Shown: positions 25,429 to 33,903, counted from the first letter of the stretch. The stretch is 64,000 nucleotides of DNA from Flavobacterium gelatinilyticum (GCF_027111295.1 NZ_CP114287.1:1488001-1552000); one strand, 5' to 3'. The notes: generated from the letters alone by a model not told the origin. A program made the numbers and translations.

Positions 25429-26480
25429 ATTTCTATTAAATCAGAAATCATCACATTATCAAGTGTTATCTTAGCTGTTCCCCATGACAAACCTACTCCA
25501 AAACCACAAACAATCAAATTCTGAACTTTATTTTGTAACGCACTTTGTAATTGAGTCACAATGGTTAAAGGAATTGTTGCTGAGGAAGTATTTCCAAATT
25601 CTTTTAAAGAGTATGGCACTTTCTCAATTGGTAATTTCAATTTTTTTACGATCATTTTATTCATCATTAAATTTGCCTGATGAAAAACAAAGTGATCTAT
25701 ATTATTTTTATCAATTTCAAAAGTATCTATAAGTTTATTTACTGTTTTAGGAGCCTGAGAAATCCCAAATCCAAAAACATCCATTCCGTCCAGAATAAGC
25801 TGACATCCATTTCTCTCTATTCCCGGAGAAATGGTTTGATATACTAAAGAATCTGCATTAACTCTATTTCTTGATCCCCCGTCATTTACAATTATGGCTT
25901 TGTAACCTGAACCATCTGTACCTAAATCAAATAAGATACTTTCAGCTTTTTCATCAAATTCAAATGCAGTTGCGCTTCCGCCGTCTCCAAATAGAGGAAC
26001 AGTGCTTTTGTCTGTTTTTGAAAGTAATTTACTGCTGGTGTCTCCCGCTAAAAGCAATCCTTTTTTTAATCCGCAAGCCTTCATCATTCCTGCAATAATG
26101 GATAAACCATAAACATATCCAGAACAGCCCAGCGGTACATCAAAAGCAATACAATTTGTAGATAACCCTAATCTGTCCTGAAGTATTGCCGCTGAAACGG
26201 GCAGGATGTAATCTGCGGTCTGAGAAACAAAAACCAAAATTTCTATTTCTTCTTTATTCCAGCTTAAATCATTGACTAATTTTTCAGCAGCCTCACAGCA
26301 TAGATCAGATGTGCAAACCTTGTTTGTTACTATTCGTCGTTCTTCAACACCTGTAACTTCGATGAATTTCTGAATTTCTTCTTCTGTCAATATATCCAAA
26401 TCAATATTGCGTTCCGTATTTTTGGGAACACAACAAGAGATCCCTCTTATAGCAACATTATTTAGCGAAAAAGCAGCCAT
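25425..26480 (-). CDS. 3-oxoacyl-ACP synthase III family protein (KAS III-like, copy 1)
   Basis: A 351-residue FabH-like condensing enzyme with an intact triad: Cys in PLGCSGYVYG, His in FVFHQANLMM, Asn in FGNTSSATIP. It is clearly diverged from copy 2, so the two may do different condensations, or one may act as an acyltransferase, as some KAS III-like proteins do. It lies 4 bp after the ACP gene and overlaps the Rieske gene. Housekeeping fabH would normally sit with rpmF/plsX, which are absent here. Confidence 0.9.
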   Translation of the reverse strand: MAAFSLNNVAIRGISCCVPKNTERNIDLDILTEEEIQKFIEVTGVEERRIVTNKVCTSDLCCEAAEKLVNDLSWNKEEIEILVFVSQTADYILPVSAAILQDRLGLSTNCIAFDVPLGCSGYVYGLSIIAGMMKACGLKKGLLLAGDTSSKLLSKTDKSTVPLFGDGGSATAFEFDEKAESILFDLGTDGSGYKAIIVNDGGSRNRVNADSLVYQTISPGIERNGCQLILDGMDVFGFGISQAPKTVNKLIDTFEIDKNNIDHFVFHQANLMMNKMIVKKLKLPIEKVPYSLKEFGNTSSATIPLTIVTQLQSALQNKVQNLIVCGFGVGLSWGTAKITLDNVMISDLIEI

Positions 26481-26484
26481 TTAG

Positions 26485-26715
26485 TTACGCTTTACTTTTA
26501 ATTATTTCAAAAATATCGTTTAATGAATTTGAAGATTTAATATCATCTCCTGTCAATTTCACTGAGTATTCCTCGTCAGCCATTGCTATCAAAGACAATG
26601 CTGTTAATGAATTCCATTCGTCTAAATCTCTAAAAACAGTATCATGTTTAATTAATGCAATATCTGTATCATCTAAAAGATCCGCAAAATTTTGCAAAAA
26701 AGTGTTGATTTCCAT
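26485..26715 (-). CDS. Acyl carrier protein (dedicated)
   Basis: A 76-residue ACP. The phosphopantetheine Ser is in EWNSLTALSLI, where housekeeping ACPs have DSL, so the flanking Asp is Asn. The rest is the usual four-helix acidic bundle. I chose the ATG at 26715 (MEINTFLQNFADLL); a frame to 26820 adds 35 residues with no ACP similarity. It heads the six-gene operon, which suggests it carries the acyl group made by the two KAS III enzymes. A minus-strand TATATTTG box lies at 26,908-26,915, giving a leader of about 190 nt. Confidence 0.88.
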   Translation of the reverse strand: MEINTFLQNFADLLDDTDIALIKHDTVFRDLDEWNSLTALSLIAMADEEYSVKLTGDDIKSSNSLNDIFEIIKSKA

Positions 26716-26907
26716 AGTATTCTTAAATTTATTTGTATTTATTAATTTATTGATTGTGTGTTGAATCAGCAGAAATAACTTAATTTCATTTACTCTCAAA
26801 CCTAAAACACTGTCTGTCAATTACGTTTCATAACATCACAAGTGCTTAAATCGTTATAATAGCAGCTAATGGTTTATATTAAGCTTTCTTTTCCTAATTT
26901 TACCGCA

Positions 26908-26915
26908 CAAATATA
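26908..26915 (-). promoter_or_regulatory. Candidate -7 box of the ACP operon
   Basis: On the minus strand the box reads TATATTTG. It is the only full match in the 250-bp divergent gap but is 190 bp from the ACP start, so a closer promoter may have been missed. Confidence 0.35.
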
Positions 26916-26965
26916 ACAATAGTTTGCCCTTAAAGATAAATAAACCTTCTAAATCTCGAATTAAA

Positions 26966-28042
26966 ATGATCAATGTAACCAAAACATTTTTACCCCCGCA
27001 AGAAGAATACAATTCTTATGTAAAACGTGCCTGGGACAAAATTTGGCTTACAAACAGAGGCGAACTTACTATTGAACTGGAAGACAAACTAAAAAGCTTT
27101 CTGAATGTTTCGCACCTTACTATAACTAATAACGGTACAATCCCTCTGCAAATTGCATTGAAATTATTTGGCAAAGGAGGCGAAATCATTACAACCCCAT
27201 TTTCGTATGTAGCTACTTCGGCCGCAATTGTATGGGAAAATTGCACACCTGTTTTTACAGACATACATCCGGAATATTTAACGATTGATGAAACTAAAAT
27301 AGAAGAAGCTATAACCTCAAAAACAACTGCTATCCTGGCAACTCACGTTTTTGGGAATCCTTGTCATTTAAACGAAATTGAGAAAATCGCCAAGAAACAC
27401 AATTTAAAAGTAATTTATGACGCAGCACATTGTTTTGGTGTAAAATACAATAAACAATCTGTATTTAATTTTGGCGATGTAAGCACCTGCAGTTTTCACG
27501 CTACTAAAATATTCCATACCGGAGAAGGCGGTGCCATGTTCTGTAATAATGATGAAATACATCATCAATTATATTACAGTCATAATTTTGGACACAACGG
27601 TCCTTTGGCCTTTCATGGTCTCGGAATCAACGCTAAAATTTCGGAATTACAGTCAGCAATGGGACTCGCAGTGTATCCTTATCTGGATCATATTTTTGAA
27701 GAAAGAAAAAAGGTTGTCGATTTTTACAATAAAAATTTAGACCTGAACAAAATTCAGGTTTTAAAAATAAGAGAAAATACGGAGTGGAATTACAGCTATT
27801 ATCCGGCTGTTTTTGATTCTGAAGAAACCCTCCTTAAAGTTACTGAAGCTTTGGGAAAAGAAAACATCACACCAAGACGTTATTTTTATCCGTCCTTAAA
27901 TACAATTGAATACACAAAAGGCCAAACAATGCCGGTATCTGAATCTATTGCTTCAAGAGTACTTTGTTTACCGCTTTATGTTGGGCTTTCGACTGAGGAT
28001 CTGGAAAAAATAGTGCAAATTATAAATTCACAAATCAAATAA
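26966..28042 (+). CDS. DegT/DnrJ/EryC1/StrS-family sugar aminotransferase
   Basis: A 358-residue PLP-dependent aminotransferase that puts an amino group on a 4-keto (or 3-keto) 6-deoxy nucleotide sugar. The Schiff-base Lys is in FHATKIFHTGEGGAM, and a YDAAHCFG (PLP pyridine-binding Asp) precedes it. I chose the ATG at 26966 (MINVTKTFLPP), the normal family start; an in-frame upstream extension is not conserved. It diverges from the ACP operon, which makes it the natural source of the amino group to be acylated. The exact sugar cannot be told. Confidence 0.9.
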   Translation: MINVTKTFLPPQEEYNSYVKRAWDKIWLTNRGELTIELEDKLKSFLNVSHLTITNNGTIPLQIALKLFGKGGEIITTPFSYVATSAAIVWENCTPVFTDIHPEYLTIDETKIEEAITSKTTAILATHVFGNPCHLNEIEKIAKKHNLKVIYDAAHCFGVKYNKQSVFNFGDVSTCSFHATKIFHTGEGGAMFCNNDEIHHQLYYSHNFGHNGPLAFHGLGINAKISELQSAMGLAVYPYLDHIFEERKKVVDFYNKNLDLNKIQVLKIRENTEWNYSYYPAVFDSEETLLKVTEALGKENITPRRYFYPSLNTIEYTKGQTMPVSESIASRVLCLPLYVGLSTEDLEKIVQIINSQIK

Positions 28043-28080
28043 TCAGGATTCGTTTCCGGATTATTAAAAATATTTCAATT

Positions 28081-28653
28081 ATGAATCAGGATATAAACAC
28101 CGAAGTTCACAATGCCCACGAAGTAATTAAAGACGGAGGCATTATACTTTACCCAACTGATACAGTCTGGGGAATTGGCTGTGACGCAACAAACCCGGAT
28201 GCTGTTGCCAAAATATACAAGCTGAAACAACGTGCCGAAACACAAAGCATGATTGTTTTAATGAACGGCGAAAAAATGATGTACAACGTTTTTAAAAACA
28301 TACCCGAAGTTGCCTGGCAGATTTTGGATTTATCCGAAAAACCAACAACCTTAATTCTGGACGAAGCGAGAAATGTGGCACACAACATCATCGCAGCCGA
28401 CAAATCCCTTGGAATCAGACTGGTAAAAGAGCCTTTTTGTTACAAACTTATGGAAAGAATGAAAAAGCCTTTGGTTTCGACTTCGGCCAATATCTCGGGC
28501 CAGCCTACTCCTATGTCGTTTAAAGATATTAACCCTGAAATCATCAATGGAGTCGATTATGTTGTAAAACTAAATCAGGACAAAACAGCCGGAAAACCAT
28601 CTACAATTATCAAATTAACAAATGACTCACAGGTTAAAGTGATTCGCAAGTGA
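28081..28653 (+). CDS. L-threonylcarbamoyladenylate synthase (Sua5/YrdC/YciO family)
   Basis: A 190-residue YrdC-fold protein. Family members make threonylcarbamoyl-AMP from Thr, bicarbonate and ATP for the t6A37 modification of ANN-decoding tRNAs. Visible are the GGIILYPTDTVWGIGCDA opening, YKLKQRAETQSM and the STSANISGQPTP motif. Only the YrdC domain is present, with no Sua5 C-domain. It lies 38 bp after the aminotransferase but is followed by a strong terminator, marking the end of the glycan-locus transcript. Confidence 0.92.
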   Translation: MNQDINTEVHNAHEVIKDGGIILYPTDTVWGIGCDATNPDAVAKIYKLKQRAETQSMIVLMNGEKMMYNVFKNIPEVAWQILDLSEKPTTLILDEARNVAHNIIAADKSLGIRLVKEPFCYKLMERMKKPLVSTSANISGQPTPMSFKDINPEIINGVDYVVKLNQDKTAGKPSTIIKLTNDSQVKVIRK

Positions 28654-28667
28654 TTTTAGATTAAAAA

Positions 28668-28705
28668 AATGCGGACCAAATTTGTAATTTGATCCGCATT
28701 TTTTC
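28668..28705 (+). terminator. Terminator after the Sua5-like gene
   Basis: An imperfect 14-bp inverted repeat, AATGCGGACCAAAT (28668-28681) with ATTTGATCCGCATT (28687-28700), followed by a run of Ts. Confidence 0.85.
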
Positions 28706-28760
28706 TTTATTCTATTTTCTTTGCACTCTGCCACTTTGTGCCTAAAAACGTAGTATCTTC

Positions 28761-29885
28761 CTAAACCACCTTCAAACATTCAATCAGCCAGTCAATATCT
28801 TCTTTAGAATTATAATGACTAAACGAAATTCTTAGGTTTGGAAGTTTTAAATCTTCTGCCGAAAGCATTTCTTTTAAAACATGTGAAGGTTTTATACTTC
28901 CGGACTGGCAGGCGCTTCCTCTTGAAACCGCTATTCCTTTCATATCCAAACTAAATAAAAGCATCGAAGTCTTATCTGATGAAAAAGGCAGGGTAATATT
29001 GATGATATTATAAAAATCCTCTTTTTTACCATTGATTTTAAAGCCCGGAAAATTGCTTTCTAATTGCTGAACCAAATAGGATTTAAGATCTGAAATATGC
29101 GTTCTTTCTTCATTTAAATTTTCATAAGAAAGAGACAGTGCTTTCGACATCCCGGCAATTTGGTGTACAGCTTCTGTGCCTGCACGAAGGCCTTTTTCCT
29201 GTTCTCCGCCAAAAAGCAGCGGCTGTAAGCCCGAATTTTTACGAATAAAAGCAAAACCTGCGCCTTTTGGTCCATGAAATTTATGGGCACTGGCCAGAAT
29301 AAAATCAACTTCGGTTTTTTGAAGATCGATTTCGGTTTTACCAACCGACTGAACGGTATCTGAATGAAATAAGGCATTGTATTGCTTACAAATAAGCGAA
29401 ACACGCTCTAAATCTAAAACTGCTCCTGTTTCGTTATTAACATGCATCAGGCTTACAATTGTCTTTTTTTCTTCTGAAAGCAGATTAGACAAATGCGTTA
29501 AGTCGATCGTTCCGTCTTCGTTTACATTAACATAATCGACCTGAATATTATAATCAGACTGTAATGCCAAAACGGTATACAAAACAGCATGATGTTCTAT
29601 TTTTGAGGTAATAATGCGTTCTGTTTTCAGATCTTCAACCACCGATCTCAAAATCCAGTTATTGGCTTCTGTACCACCGGAAGTGAAGATAATTTCCTGA
29701 GCTGTACAGTTTAAATGTCTGGCTATATTTTTTCGGGAAAGTTCTAAAATGGTTTTGGCATTTCGCCCAAAACTGTGAGTTGAAGACGGGTTCCCAAAAT
29801 CTTCTGCCATAACTTTAGTCATTTCCTGAATCACTTCAGGACGCATGGCAGTTGTAGACGCATTATCAAGATATACTTTTTTCAT
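28761..29885 (-). CDS. Cysteine desulfurase (IscS/NifS type)
   Basis: PLP enzyme that takes sulfur from cysteine for Fe-S clusters and tRNA thiolation. The 374 residues include the opener YLDNASTT, the PLP Lys in SAHKFHGPKGAGF, and the active-site Cys in SRGSACQSGS. The ATG at 29885 (MKKVYLDNASTT) is chosen; a 15-codon extension to 29930 would run through the promoter. A minus-strand TAACTTTG box sits only 5 bp upstream of this ATG, which suggests a leaderless mRNA. It diverges from a lipoprotein gene. Confidence 0.92.
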   Translation of the reverse strand: MKKVYLDNASTTAMRPEVIQEMTKVMAEDFGNPSSTHSFGRNAKTILELSRKNIARHLNCTAQEIIFTSGGTEANNWILRSVVEDLKTERIITSKIEHHAVLYTVLALQSDYNIQVDYVNVNEDGTIDLTHLSNLLSEEKKTIVSLMHVNNETGAVLDLERVSLICKQYNALFHSDTVQSVGKTEIDLQKTEVDFILASAHKFHGPKGAGFAFIRKNSGLQPLLFGGEQEKGLRAGTEAVHQIAGMSKALSLSYENLNEERTHISDLKSYLVQQLESNFPGFKINGKKEDFYNIINITLPFSSDKTSMLLFSLDMKGIAVSRGSACQSGSIKPSHVLKEMLSAEDLKLPNLRISFSHYNSKEDIDWLIECLKVV

Positions 29886-29890
29886 TATTG

Positions 29891-29898
29891 CAAAGTTA
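29891..29898 (-). promoter_or_regulatory. -7 box of the cysteine desulfurase gene
   Basis: On the minus strand the box reads TAACTTTG and ends 5 bp before the ATG. Confidence 0.5.
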
Positions 29899-29946
29899 TG
29901 AAATATCAATTGTGAATTCTTAAATATCATTTGTCAAATTTTTCAC

Positions 29947-29954
29947 TATTTTTG
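29947..29954 (+). promoter_or_regulatory. -7 box of the lipoprotein gene at 29,973
   Basis: TATTTTTG matches TAnnTTTG and ends 18 bp before the ATG. Confidence 0.55.
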
Positions 29955-29972
29955 GCACAAATAAAATCTACG

Positions 29973-30959
29973 ATGAAAAAATATGCTTGCCTATTAGTAC
30001 TGGCGCTTTTATTAAATGGTTGTGATGACGGCGATCTTACGGTTGATACGATCGATTTTGACTCTGTTCAAACAGCTTCGACTTGTGACAAAACTACTAA
30101 TGCCTTAATTTATAAACTAAAAAGCCAGGAATCTTTATTAATTCAATTACCTCAGAATACTATTGAAAATAATCCCAGCGATGTAGGCAGCCCCAGACAA
30201 TACACAATTGACAATACAAACTATCGTGTAGTTTACAGAGCTTATAATGGTGCTGTTGCAACGGCAAATATCTGTGGGGTAATCCCTCCAAGTACCCCTG
30301 TTGTGACTGCAGAGTGGCAGGCCTCAGGAGGTATAATTGAAATTGTAACTACACAGGACTTAGGAGATCCAAGTGCTACTGATGGCGGTACTAGAATTAG
30401 AGGATATAATCATGTCATTACTTTTAAAAATATCACCTATCAAAAGCCAGGAACTCCTCAAACATATGTAGAAGAGGACTTTGGTACTTTTAGAACAGAT
30501 CCTGAAAATTTAAACTTCACTTTTGCAGAAACTGCAAAACAATGTTCTGATAAAAAAAATGTTTACAATTTTAATACGACTTCGTATATGATGGTTGATA
30601 ATCTTGATCCTACCCTTATTGTAAAAGAAGAAGGAACAAGAAGTGCAAATATTACTACAACTACCAATAAATTAGCTTATACTACTTTTAAATCTGGAAC
30701 AGGAACTCTTACTGAATCTTATTTTTGCCAGTCACCTGTACCTTCAGCTCCAAATGTTTTTGGAACATGGGAATCTTCTCCAGCCACTCAAGGAACAATT
30801 GAAGTTACAACAACAAAAGCAGGTACTACTAATATCATTTACACACATACCATTACATTAAAAAATGTAACTCTTAAAAAAGATAACAGTAACTTTTATT
30901 TAGCTAATAGTTTTCTTTTAGGAACTATTACCGAAACCTCAACGGCGCAGAAAAAATAA
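29973..30959 (+). CDS. Lipoprotein with an internal tandem repeat
   Basis: A 328-residue exported protein of unknown function. The signal peptide ends in a lipobox (LLLNGC, Cys near residue 18). The mature part consists of two similar halves of about 135 residues. Each begins with a Cys-Asp/Ser-Lys segment (STCDKTTNALIY; KQCSDKKNVYNF), contains a conserved Cys before a Pro/Ser linker (ICGVIPPSTPVV; FCQSPVPSAPNV), and ends with a strand series (YNHVITFKNITYQ; YTHTITLKNVTLK). The start is the ATG at 29973. It is followed by a long hairpin terminator. It is probably anchored to a membrane and folded as two beta domains. Confidence 0.85.
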   Translation: MKKYACLLVLALLLNGCDDGDLTVDTIDFDSVQTASTCDKTTNALIYKLKSQESLLIQLPQNTIENNPSDVGSPRQYTIDNTNYRVVYRAYNGAVATANICGVIPPSTPVVTAEWQASGGIIEIVTTQDLGDPSATDGGTRIRGYNHVITFKNITYQKPGTPQTYVEEDFGTFRTDPENLNFTFAETAKQCSDKKNVYNFNTTSYMMVDNLDPTLIVKEEGTRSANITTTTNKLAYTTFKSGTGTLTESYFCQSPVPSAPNVFGTWESSPATQGTIEVTTTKAGTTNIIYTHTITLKNVTLKKDNSNFYLANSFLLGTITETSTAQKK

Positions 30960-30984
30960 GATTTCTTCAAAATTAATTCCTACA

Positions 30985-31047
30985 AAAAAACGTCTGTTTT
31001 CACAACTGATTCCCATTAAAAATCAGATAGAAAAACAGACGTTTTTT
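30985..31047. terminator. Bidirectional terminator with a two-part stem
   Basis: A perfect 16-bp outer inverted repeat (AAAAAACGTCTGTTTT, 30985-31000, with its complement at 31032-31047) encloses an inner CTGAT/ATCAG stem. It lies between the convergent lipoprotein and Smr genes. Confidence 0.85.
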
Positions 31048-31086
31048 ATGTTTAAAAGACCACCTTTGCAACCACAAAAAAATATT

Positions 31087-31638
31087 TTATTTCGTATTCT
31101 GGCGAATATAAACTTCTGTTGCGCCTAAACCATATTTTTGATAATTGGCATCCTGAAAATCAATTCCGTCATAACGGCCTAATAAAAAATCCAGCTCGGC
31201 TTTTAAAATTCCTTCGCCTACACCATGAATAAAAACGATTTTAGGAATACGATTTTTAATTGCAAATTCGATATGTCTTTTTGCCGTATCTGTCTGCAGT
31301 GTCAAAATATCATAATTAGACATACCGCGTTTATTAGGAACCAGTTTTTCGATATGAAGATCAAATTCAGGCACTGCAACATCACGTTTATCTTTACGCT
31401 CCTTTACAAAACTCCGTGGTTTTGGCTCTGTTTTTTCTTTTTTAATTTCTTCTAAATCAATTCTTTTAATAGAATTCATTAAACTACTGGAATCTTGTAT
31501 TTTAACCAACTCATTGACAAAAAAAGTCATCGAGAATCCATCCTCAGTTTCGATTAAAACTTCGTTATTTTTTACCGAAACGACTGTTCCGTTTATCGCT
31601 TCGTCTAAAACCGAAACCTTATCTCCTTTATTCAGCAT
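31087..31638 (-). CDS. Smr-domain protein (MutS2 C-terminal-like nuclease domain)
   Basis: A 183-residue cytoplasmic protein. It has an N-terminal SH3-like segment (MLNKGDKVSVLDEAINGTVV), a basic linker, and a C-terminal Smr domain (residues ~103-180) with FDLHIEKL and the conserved FIHGVGEGIL motif. Smr domains cut or bind nucleic acid, and stand-alone ones act in ribosome rescue or DNA processing in other bacteria. The start is the ATG at 31638, in the -1 frame overlap with the upstream small membrane gene. The two genes form one operon. Confidence 0.88.
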   Translation of the reverse strand: MLNKGDKVSVLDEAINGTVVSVKNNEVLIETEDGFSMTFFVNELVKIQDSSSLMNSIKRIDLEEIKKEKTEPKPRSFVKERKDKRDVAVPEFDLHIEKLVPNKRGMSNYDILTLQTDTAKRHIEFAIKNRIPKIVFIHGVGEGILKAELDFLLGRYDGIDFQDANYQKYGLGATEVYIRQNTK

Positions 31639-31813
31639 CCTGATCTTCTTTTTCCTGATTCTTACTTGGTGTTTTGGCACTCAGCTGCATCATTCCGTAC
31701 ATAAAAACGGCAATTGCAACTACCATTATATAGATGTTTTTGCGGTCAGAAACCTGCTCATAAAGCGCGACTGAGATCGCAAGAATCATTATTAAAATTT
31801 TAAAAGCTTTCAT
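31628..31813 (-). CDS. Small membrane protein
   Basis: A 61-residue protein with two hydrophobic helices (residues ~5-18 and ~29-46) separated by a short charged loop, and an acidic C-terminal tail. Its function is unknown. Its last 11 bases overlap the start of the Smr gene, so the two are translationally coupled. A minus-strand TACTTTTG box lies 20 bp before its ATG, which supports it as the real first gene of the pair. Confidence 0.75.
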   Translation of the reverse strand: MKAFKILIMILAISVALYEQVSDRKNIYIMVVAIAVFMYGMMQLSAKTPSKNQEKEDQDAE

Positions 31814-31832
31814 TTTTTAAAGTTTAAGATTC

Positions 31833-31840
31833 CAAAAGTA
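31833..31840 (-). promoter_or_regulatory. -7 box of the small membrane protein / Smr operon
   Basis: On the minus strand the box reads TACTTTTG, 20 bp before the ATG at 31813. Confidence 0.55.
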
Positions 31841-31918
31841 TAAAACTTTAAAACAACAGTCTGCCTCTTCTGAAATGTTATCGGATATTTTTTTGTAAAA
31901 TTGCAGAAAAACAAACTC

Positions 31919-32203
31919 ATGAATCCGGAGCATTTTATGATTCCCTGCCTCTTTAAAAAACTCTTCGAAATAGAGTGTCTTGGCTGTGGTTTTCAACGGT
32001 CATTATTCTTACTTTTTCAGGGCGAGTTTTCAGCTGCTTTTAAAATGTATCCGGCAATTTTTACGAGTCTACTATTTCTGATTTTTTGCGCTTTGCATTT
32101 TTTGGATAAAGCCGGAAATTATCAAAAAATAATCTGGAAAATGGCGACTATAAATATCGTTTTTATGATTGGCGGCTATTATTACAAACACTTTTATCTG
32201 TAA
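31919..32203 (+). CDS. DUF2752 family membrane protein
   Basis: A 94-residue protein of unknown function. The family signature ECLGCGFQRS is near the N-terminus (two Cys), followed by two membrane helices (residues ~42-61 and ~74-90) and a C-terminal HFYL. The start is the ATG at 31919; an in-frame TTG six codons upstream is less likely. It is convergent with the DUF1003 gene, 5 bp apart. Confidence 0.88.
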   Translation: MNPEHFMIPCLFKKLFEIECLGCGFQRSLFLLFQGEFSAAFKMYPAIFTSLLFLIFCALHFLDKAGNYQKIIWKMATINIVFMIGGYYYKHFYL

Positions 32204-32208
32204 CTTTT

Positions 32209-32919
32209 TTAGTCTTTTTCTTTTTTAATCTGATTCAGAATATCGTTCATCATCTCCATCTGCACCTTCTGAATTTCGATTAATTCCTGCTGCTGATGCA
32301 TAATTAAATGGTCCAGTTTATCATGAATAATCCGGATTTCAAGTTCTGATTTCAAGTTAATCATATAATCTTTTTTGGCACGATTCCGGTCTTTTTCTTC
32401 CTGACGATTCTGACTCATCATAATAACAGGAGCCTGCAGCGCCGCAATACAAGACAAGATCAAATTGAGCAGGATAAACGGGTAAGGATCAAACCCCTTG
32501 TTCATCAAAATATAAACATTTGAACCAATCCATACGGCAATAAAAACCACAAACGAAATAATAAAAGTCCAGCTTCCGCCAAAATCGGCTACTTTATCGG
32601 CTATTTTTTGCCCAAAACTCCGCGTTTCGTCTTCATCTTCGGCAAGACTGACTATTGATTTGTCATCTTTTAAAGAAGCAATAACACTCTTTTCTATATC
32701 CGACAGCATTCCGATTTCTGTTGACAAATAATTCGAAATATATTTTTGACGGTATTCGTTCAATTCCTGAACAGAAATACAATCATCATCACAAAAAGAC
32801 GGATGCTCTTTTACAATCAGATTTAAGATTGGATCATGGATAGATTTTCCGCAGATTTTCTCACTTTCGGGAAAATCTATATTAGAAATTGCGCTTTTAA
32901 AAGTTGGATTATTTTTCAT
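32209..32919 (-). CDS. DUF1003 family membrane protein
   Basis: A 236-residue protein of unknown function. The N-terminal soluble part contains Cys-rich positions (SEKICGKSIH, PSFCDDDC). The DUF1003 core begins with FGQKIADKVADFGGSWTF, followed by two membrane helices (about 116-136 and 147-168), the second containing the conserved LILSCIAALQAPVIMMSQNRQ. A charged coiled-coil tail follows. It stands alone on its strand. Confidence 0.88.
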   Translation of the reverse strand: MKNNPTFKSAISNIDFPESEKICGKSIHDPILNLIVKEHPSFCDDDCISVQELNEYRQKYISNYLSTEIGMLSDIEKSVIASLKDDKSIVSLAEDEDETRSFGQKIADKVADFGGSWTFIISFVVFIAVWIGSNVYILMNKGFDPYPFILLNLILSCIAALQAPVIMMSQNRQEEKDRNRAKKDYMINLKSELEIRIIHDKLDHLIMHQQQELIEIQKVQMEMMNDILNQIKKEKD

Positions 32920-33110
32920 TTTTGGCCTGTTTTATCTGCTAATTTACACAATTAAGTTCTTAAGAATCATATAAAAAAATGCATTTTACAGATCTTTAAT
33001 TTATCACAAATGAGATTATCCCACCAAAATTTCTTTACCTCATTTATGCCCTTATTTACAAAAAACGACTTAATTTTAGCGTTTTAAATTATCCACTCAA
33101 TTTTTTAATT

Positions 33111-33902
33111 GTGACAAAAGACACTATCATACAAAACATAAAGGCTTTAAAGAGTCATTCTAACATAAATTACGGTATTAAAACCAAAACTGAAGACTTT
33201 ACAGAAAAGCTTTTTTACACCCTTTTTGATTCGAATGCAGCGCTTGACGAAAGTATTGACGAACTTGAAATACGATTTAAGGAAATCGCTGTTCTGGCCT
33301 GTAAAAAACCACAGAATTTATGCGGATCAATCTGGGACAGATTTGTCGAAAAATTACCGGGTGTTTTAGAAAAATTAAATCAGGATGCCGAATATATCTT
33401 AGAAAATGATCCGGCTTCAAACAGCATTGATGAGGTTTATTTAGGGTATCCCGGCTTTTACGCCATTGCCATTTACCGATTAAGCCACGAGCTATACAAA
33501 TTAGATTTGCTGCTATTCTCCCGACTTATGAGCGAATACGCGCACCGAATTACCGGAACGGATATTCACGCAGGTGCCGACATTGCCTCTCCGTTTTTTA
33601 TCGATCACGCTACGGGAATCGTAATTGGCGAAACAACAGTAATTAAAAAGCATGTTAAAATTTATCAGGGGGTAACATTGGGTGCTTTGAGCGTAAGCAA
33701 AGAGATGAAAAATGCTAAAAGACATCCAACTGTTGAAGCAAATGTATGCATTTATGCCAATGCCACTATTCTGGGAGGTGAAACCATTATTGGAAAAAAC
33801 AGCATTATTGGCGGAAATGCCTGGGTAACCAAATCGATTCCAGAAAATTCTATAGTTATGAATACCACTACAACTGAAGTTAAAATAAAAGAAAAAAAAT
33901 AA
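33111..33902 (+). CDS. cysE: Serine O-acetyltransferase (EpsC/CysE type)
   Basis: Makes O-acetyl-serine from Ser and acetyl-CoA, the first committed step of cysteine synthesis. The 263-residue protein has a helical N-domain and a left-handed beta-helix containing TGTDIHAGADIA, HATGIVIGETTVI and YQGVTLGAL. The frame has no nearby ATG; the start is the GTG at 33111. A TAATTTTAG element 30 bp upstream resembles a -7 box. cysM follows after a single base, so the two successive enzymes of the pathway are co-translated. Confidence 0.92.
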   Translation: MTKDTIIQNIKALKSHSNINYGIKTKTEDFTEKLFYTLFDSNAALDESIDELEIRFKEIAVLACKKPQNLCGSIWDRFVEKLPGVLEKLNQDAEYILENDPASNSIDEVYLGYPGFYAIAIYRLSHELYKLDLLLFSRLMSEYAHRITGTDIHAGADIASPFFIDHATGIVIGETTVIKKHVKIYQGVTLGALSVSKEMKNAKRHPTVEANVCIYANATILGGETIIGKNSIIGGNAWVTKSIPENSIVMNTTTTEVKIKEKK

Positions 33903-33903
33903 A

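Noticed and set aside
26716..26820. 35-residue N-terminal extension of the ACP
   Set aside because: It has no ACP similarity; the ATG at 26715 gives a normal-length ACP.
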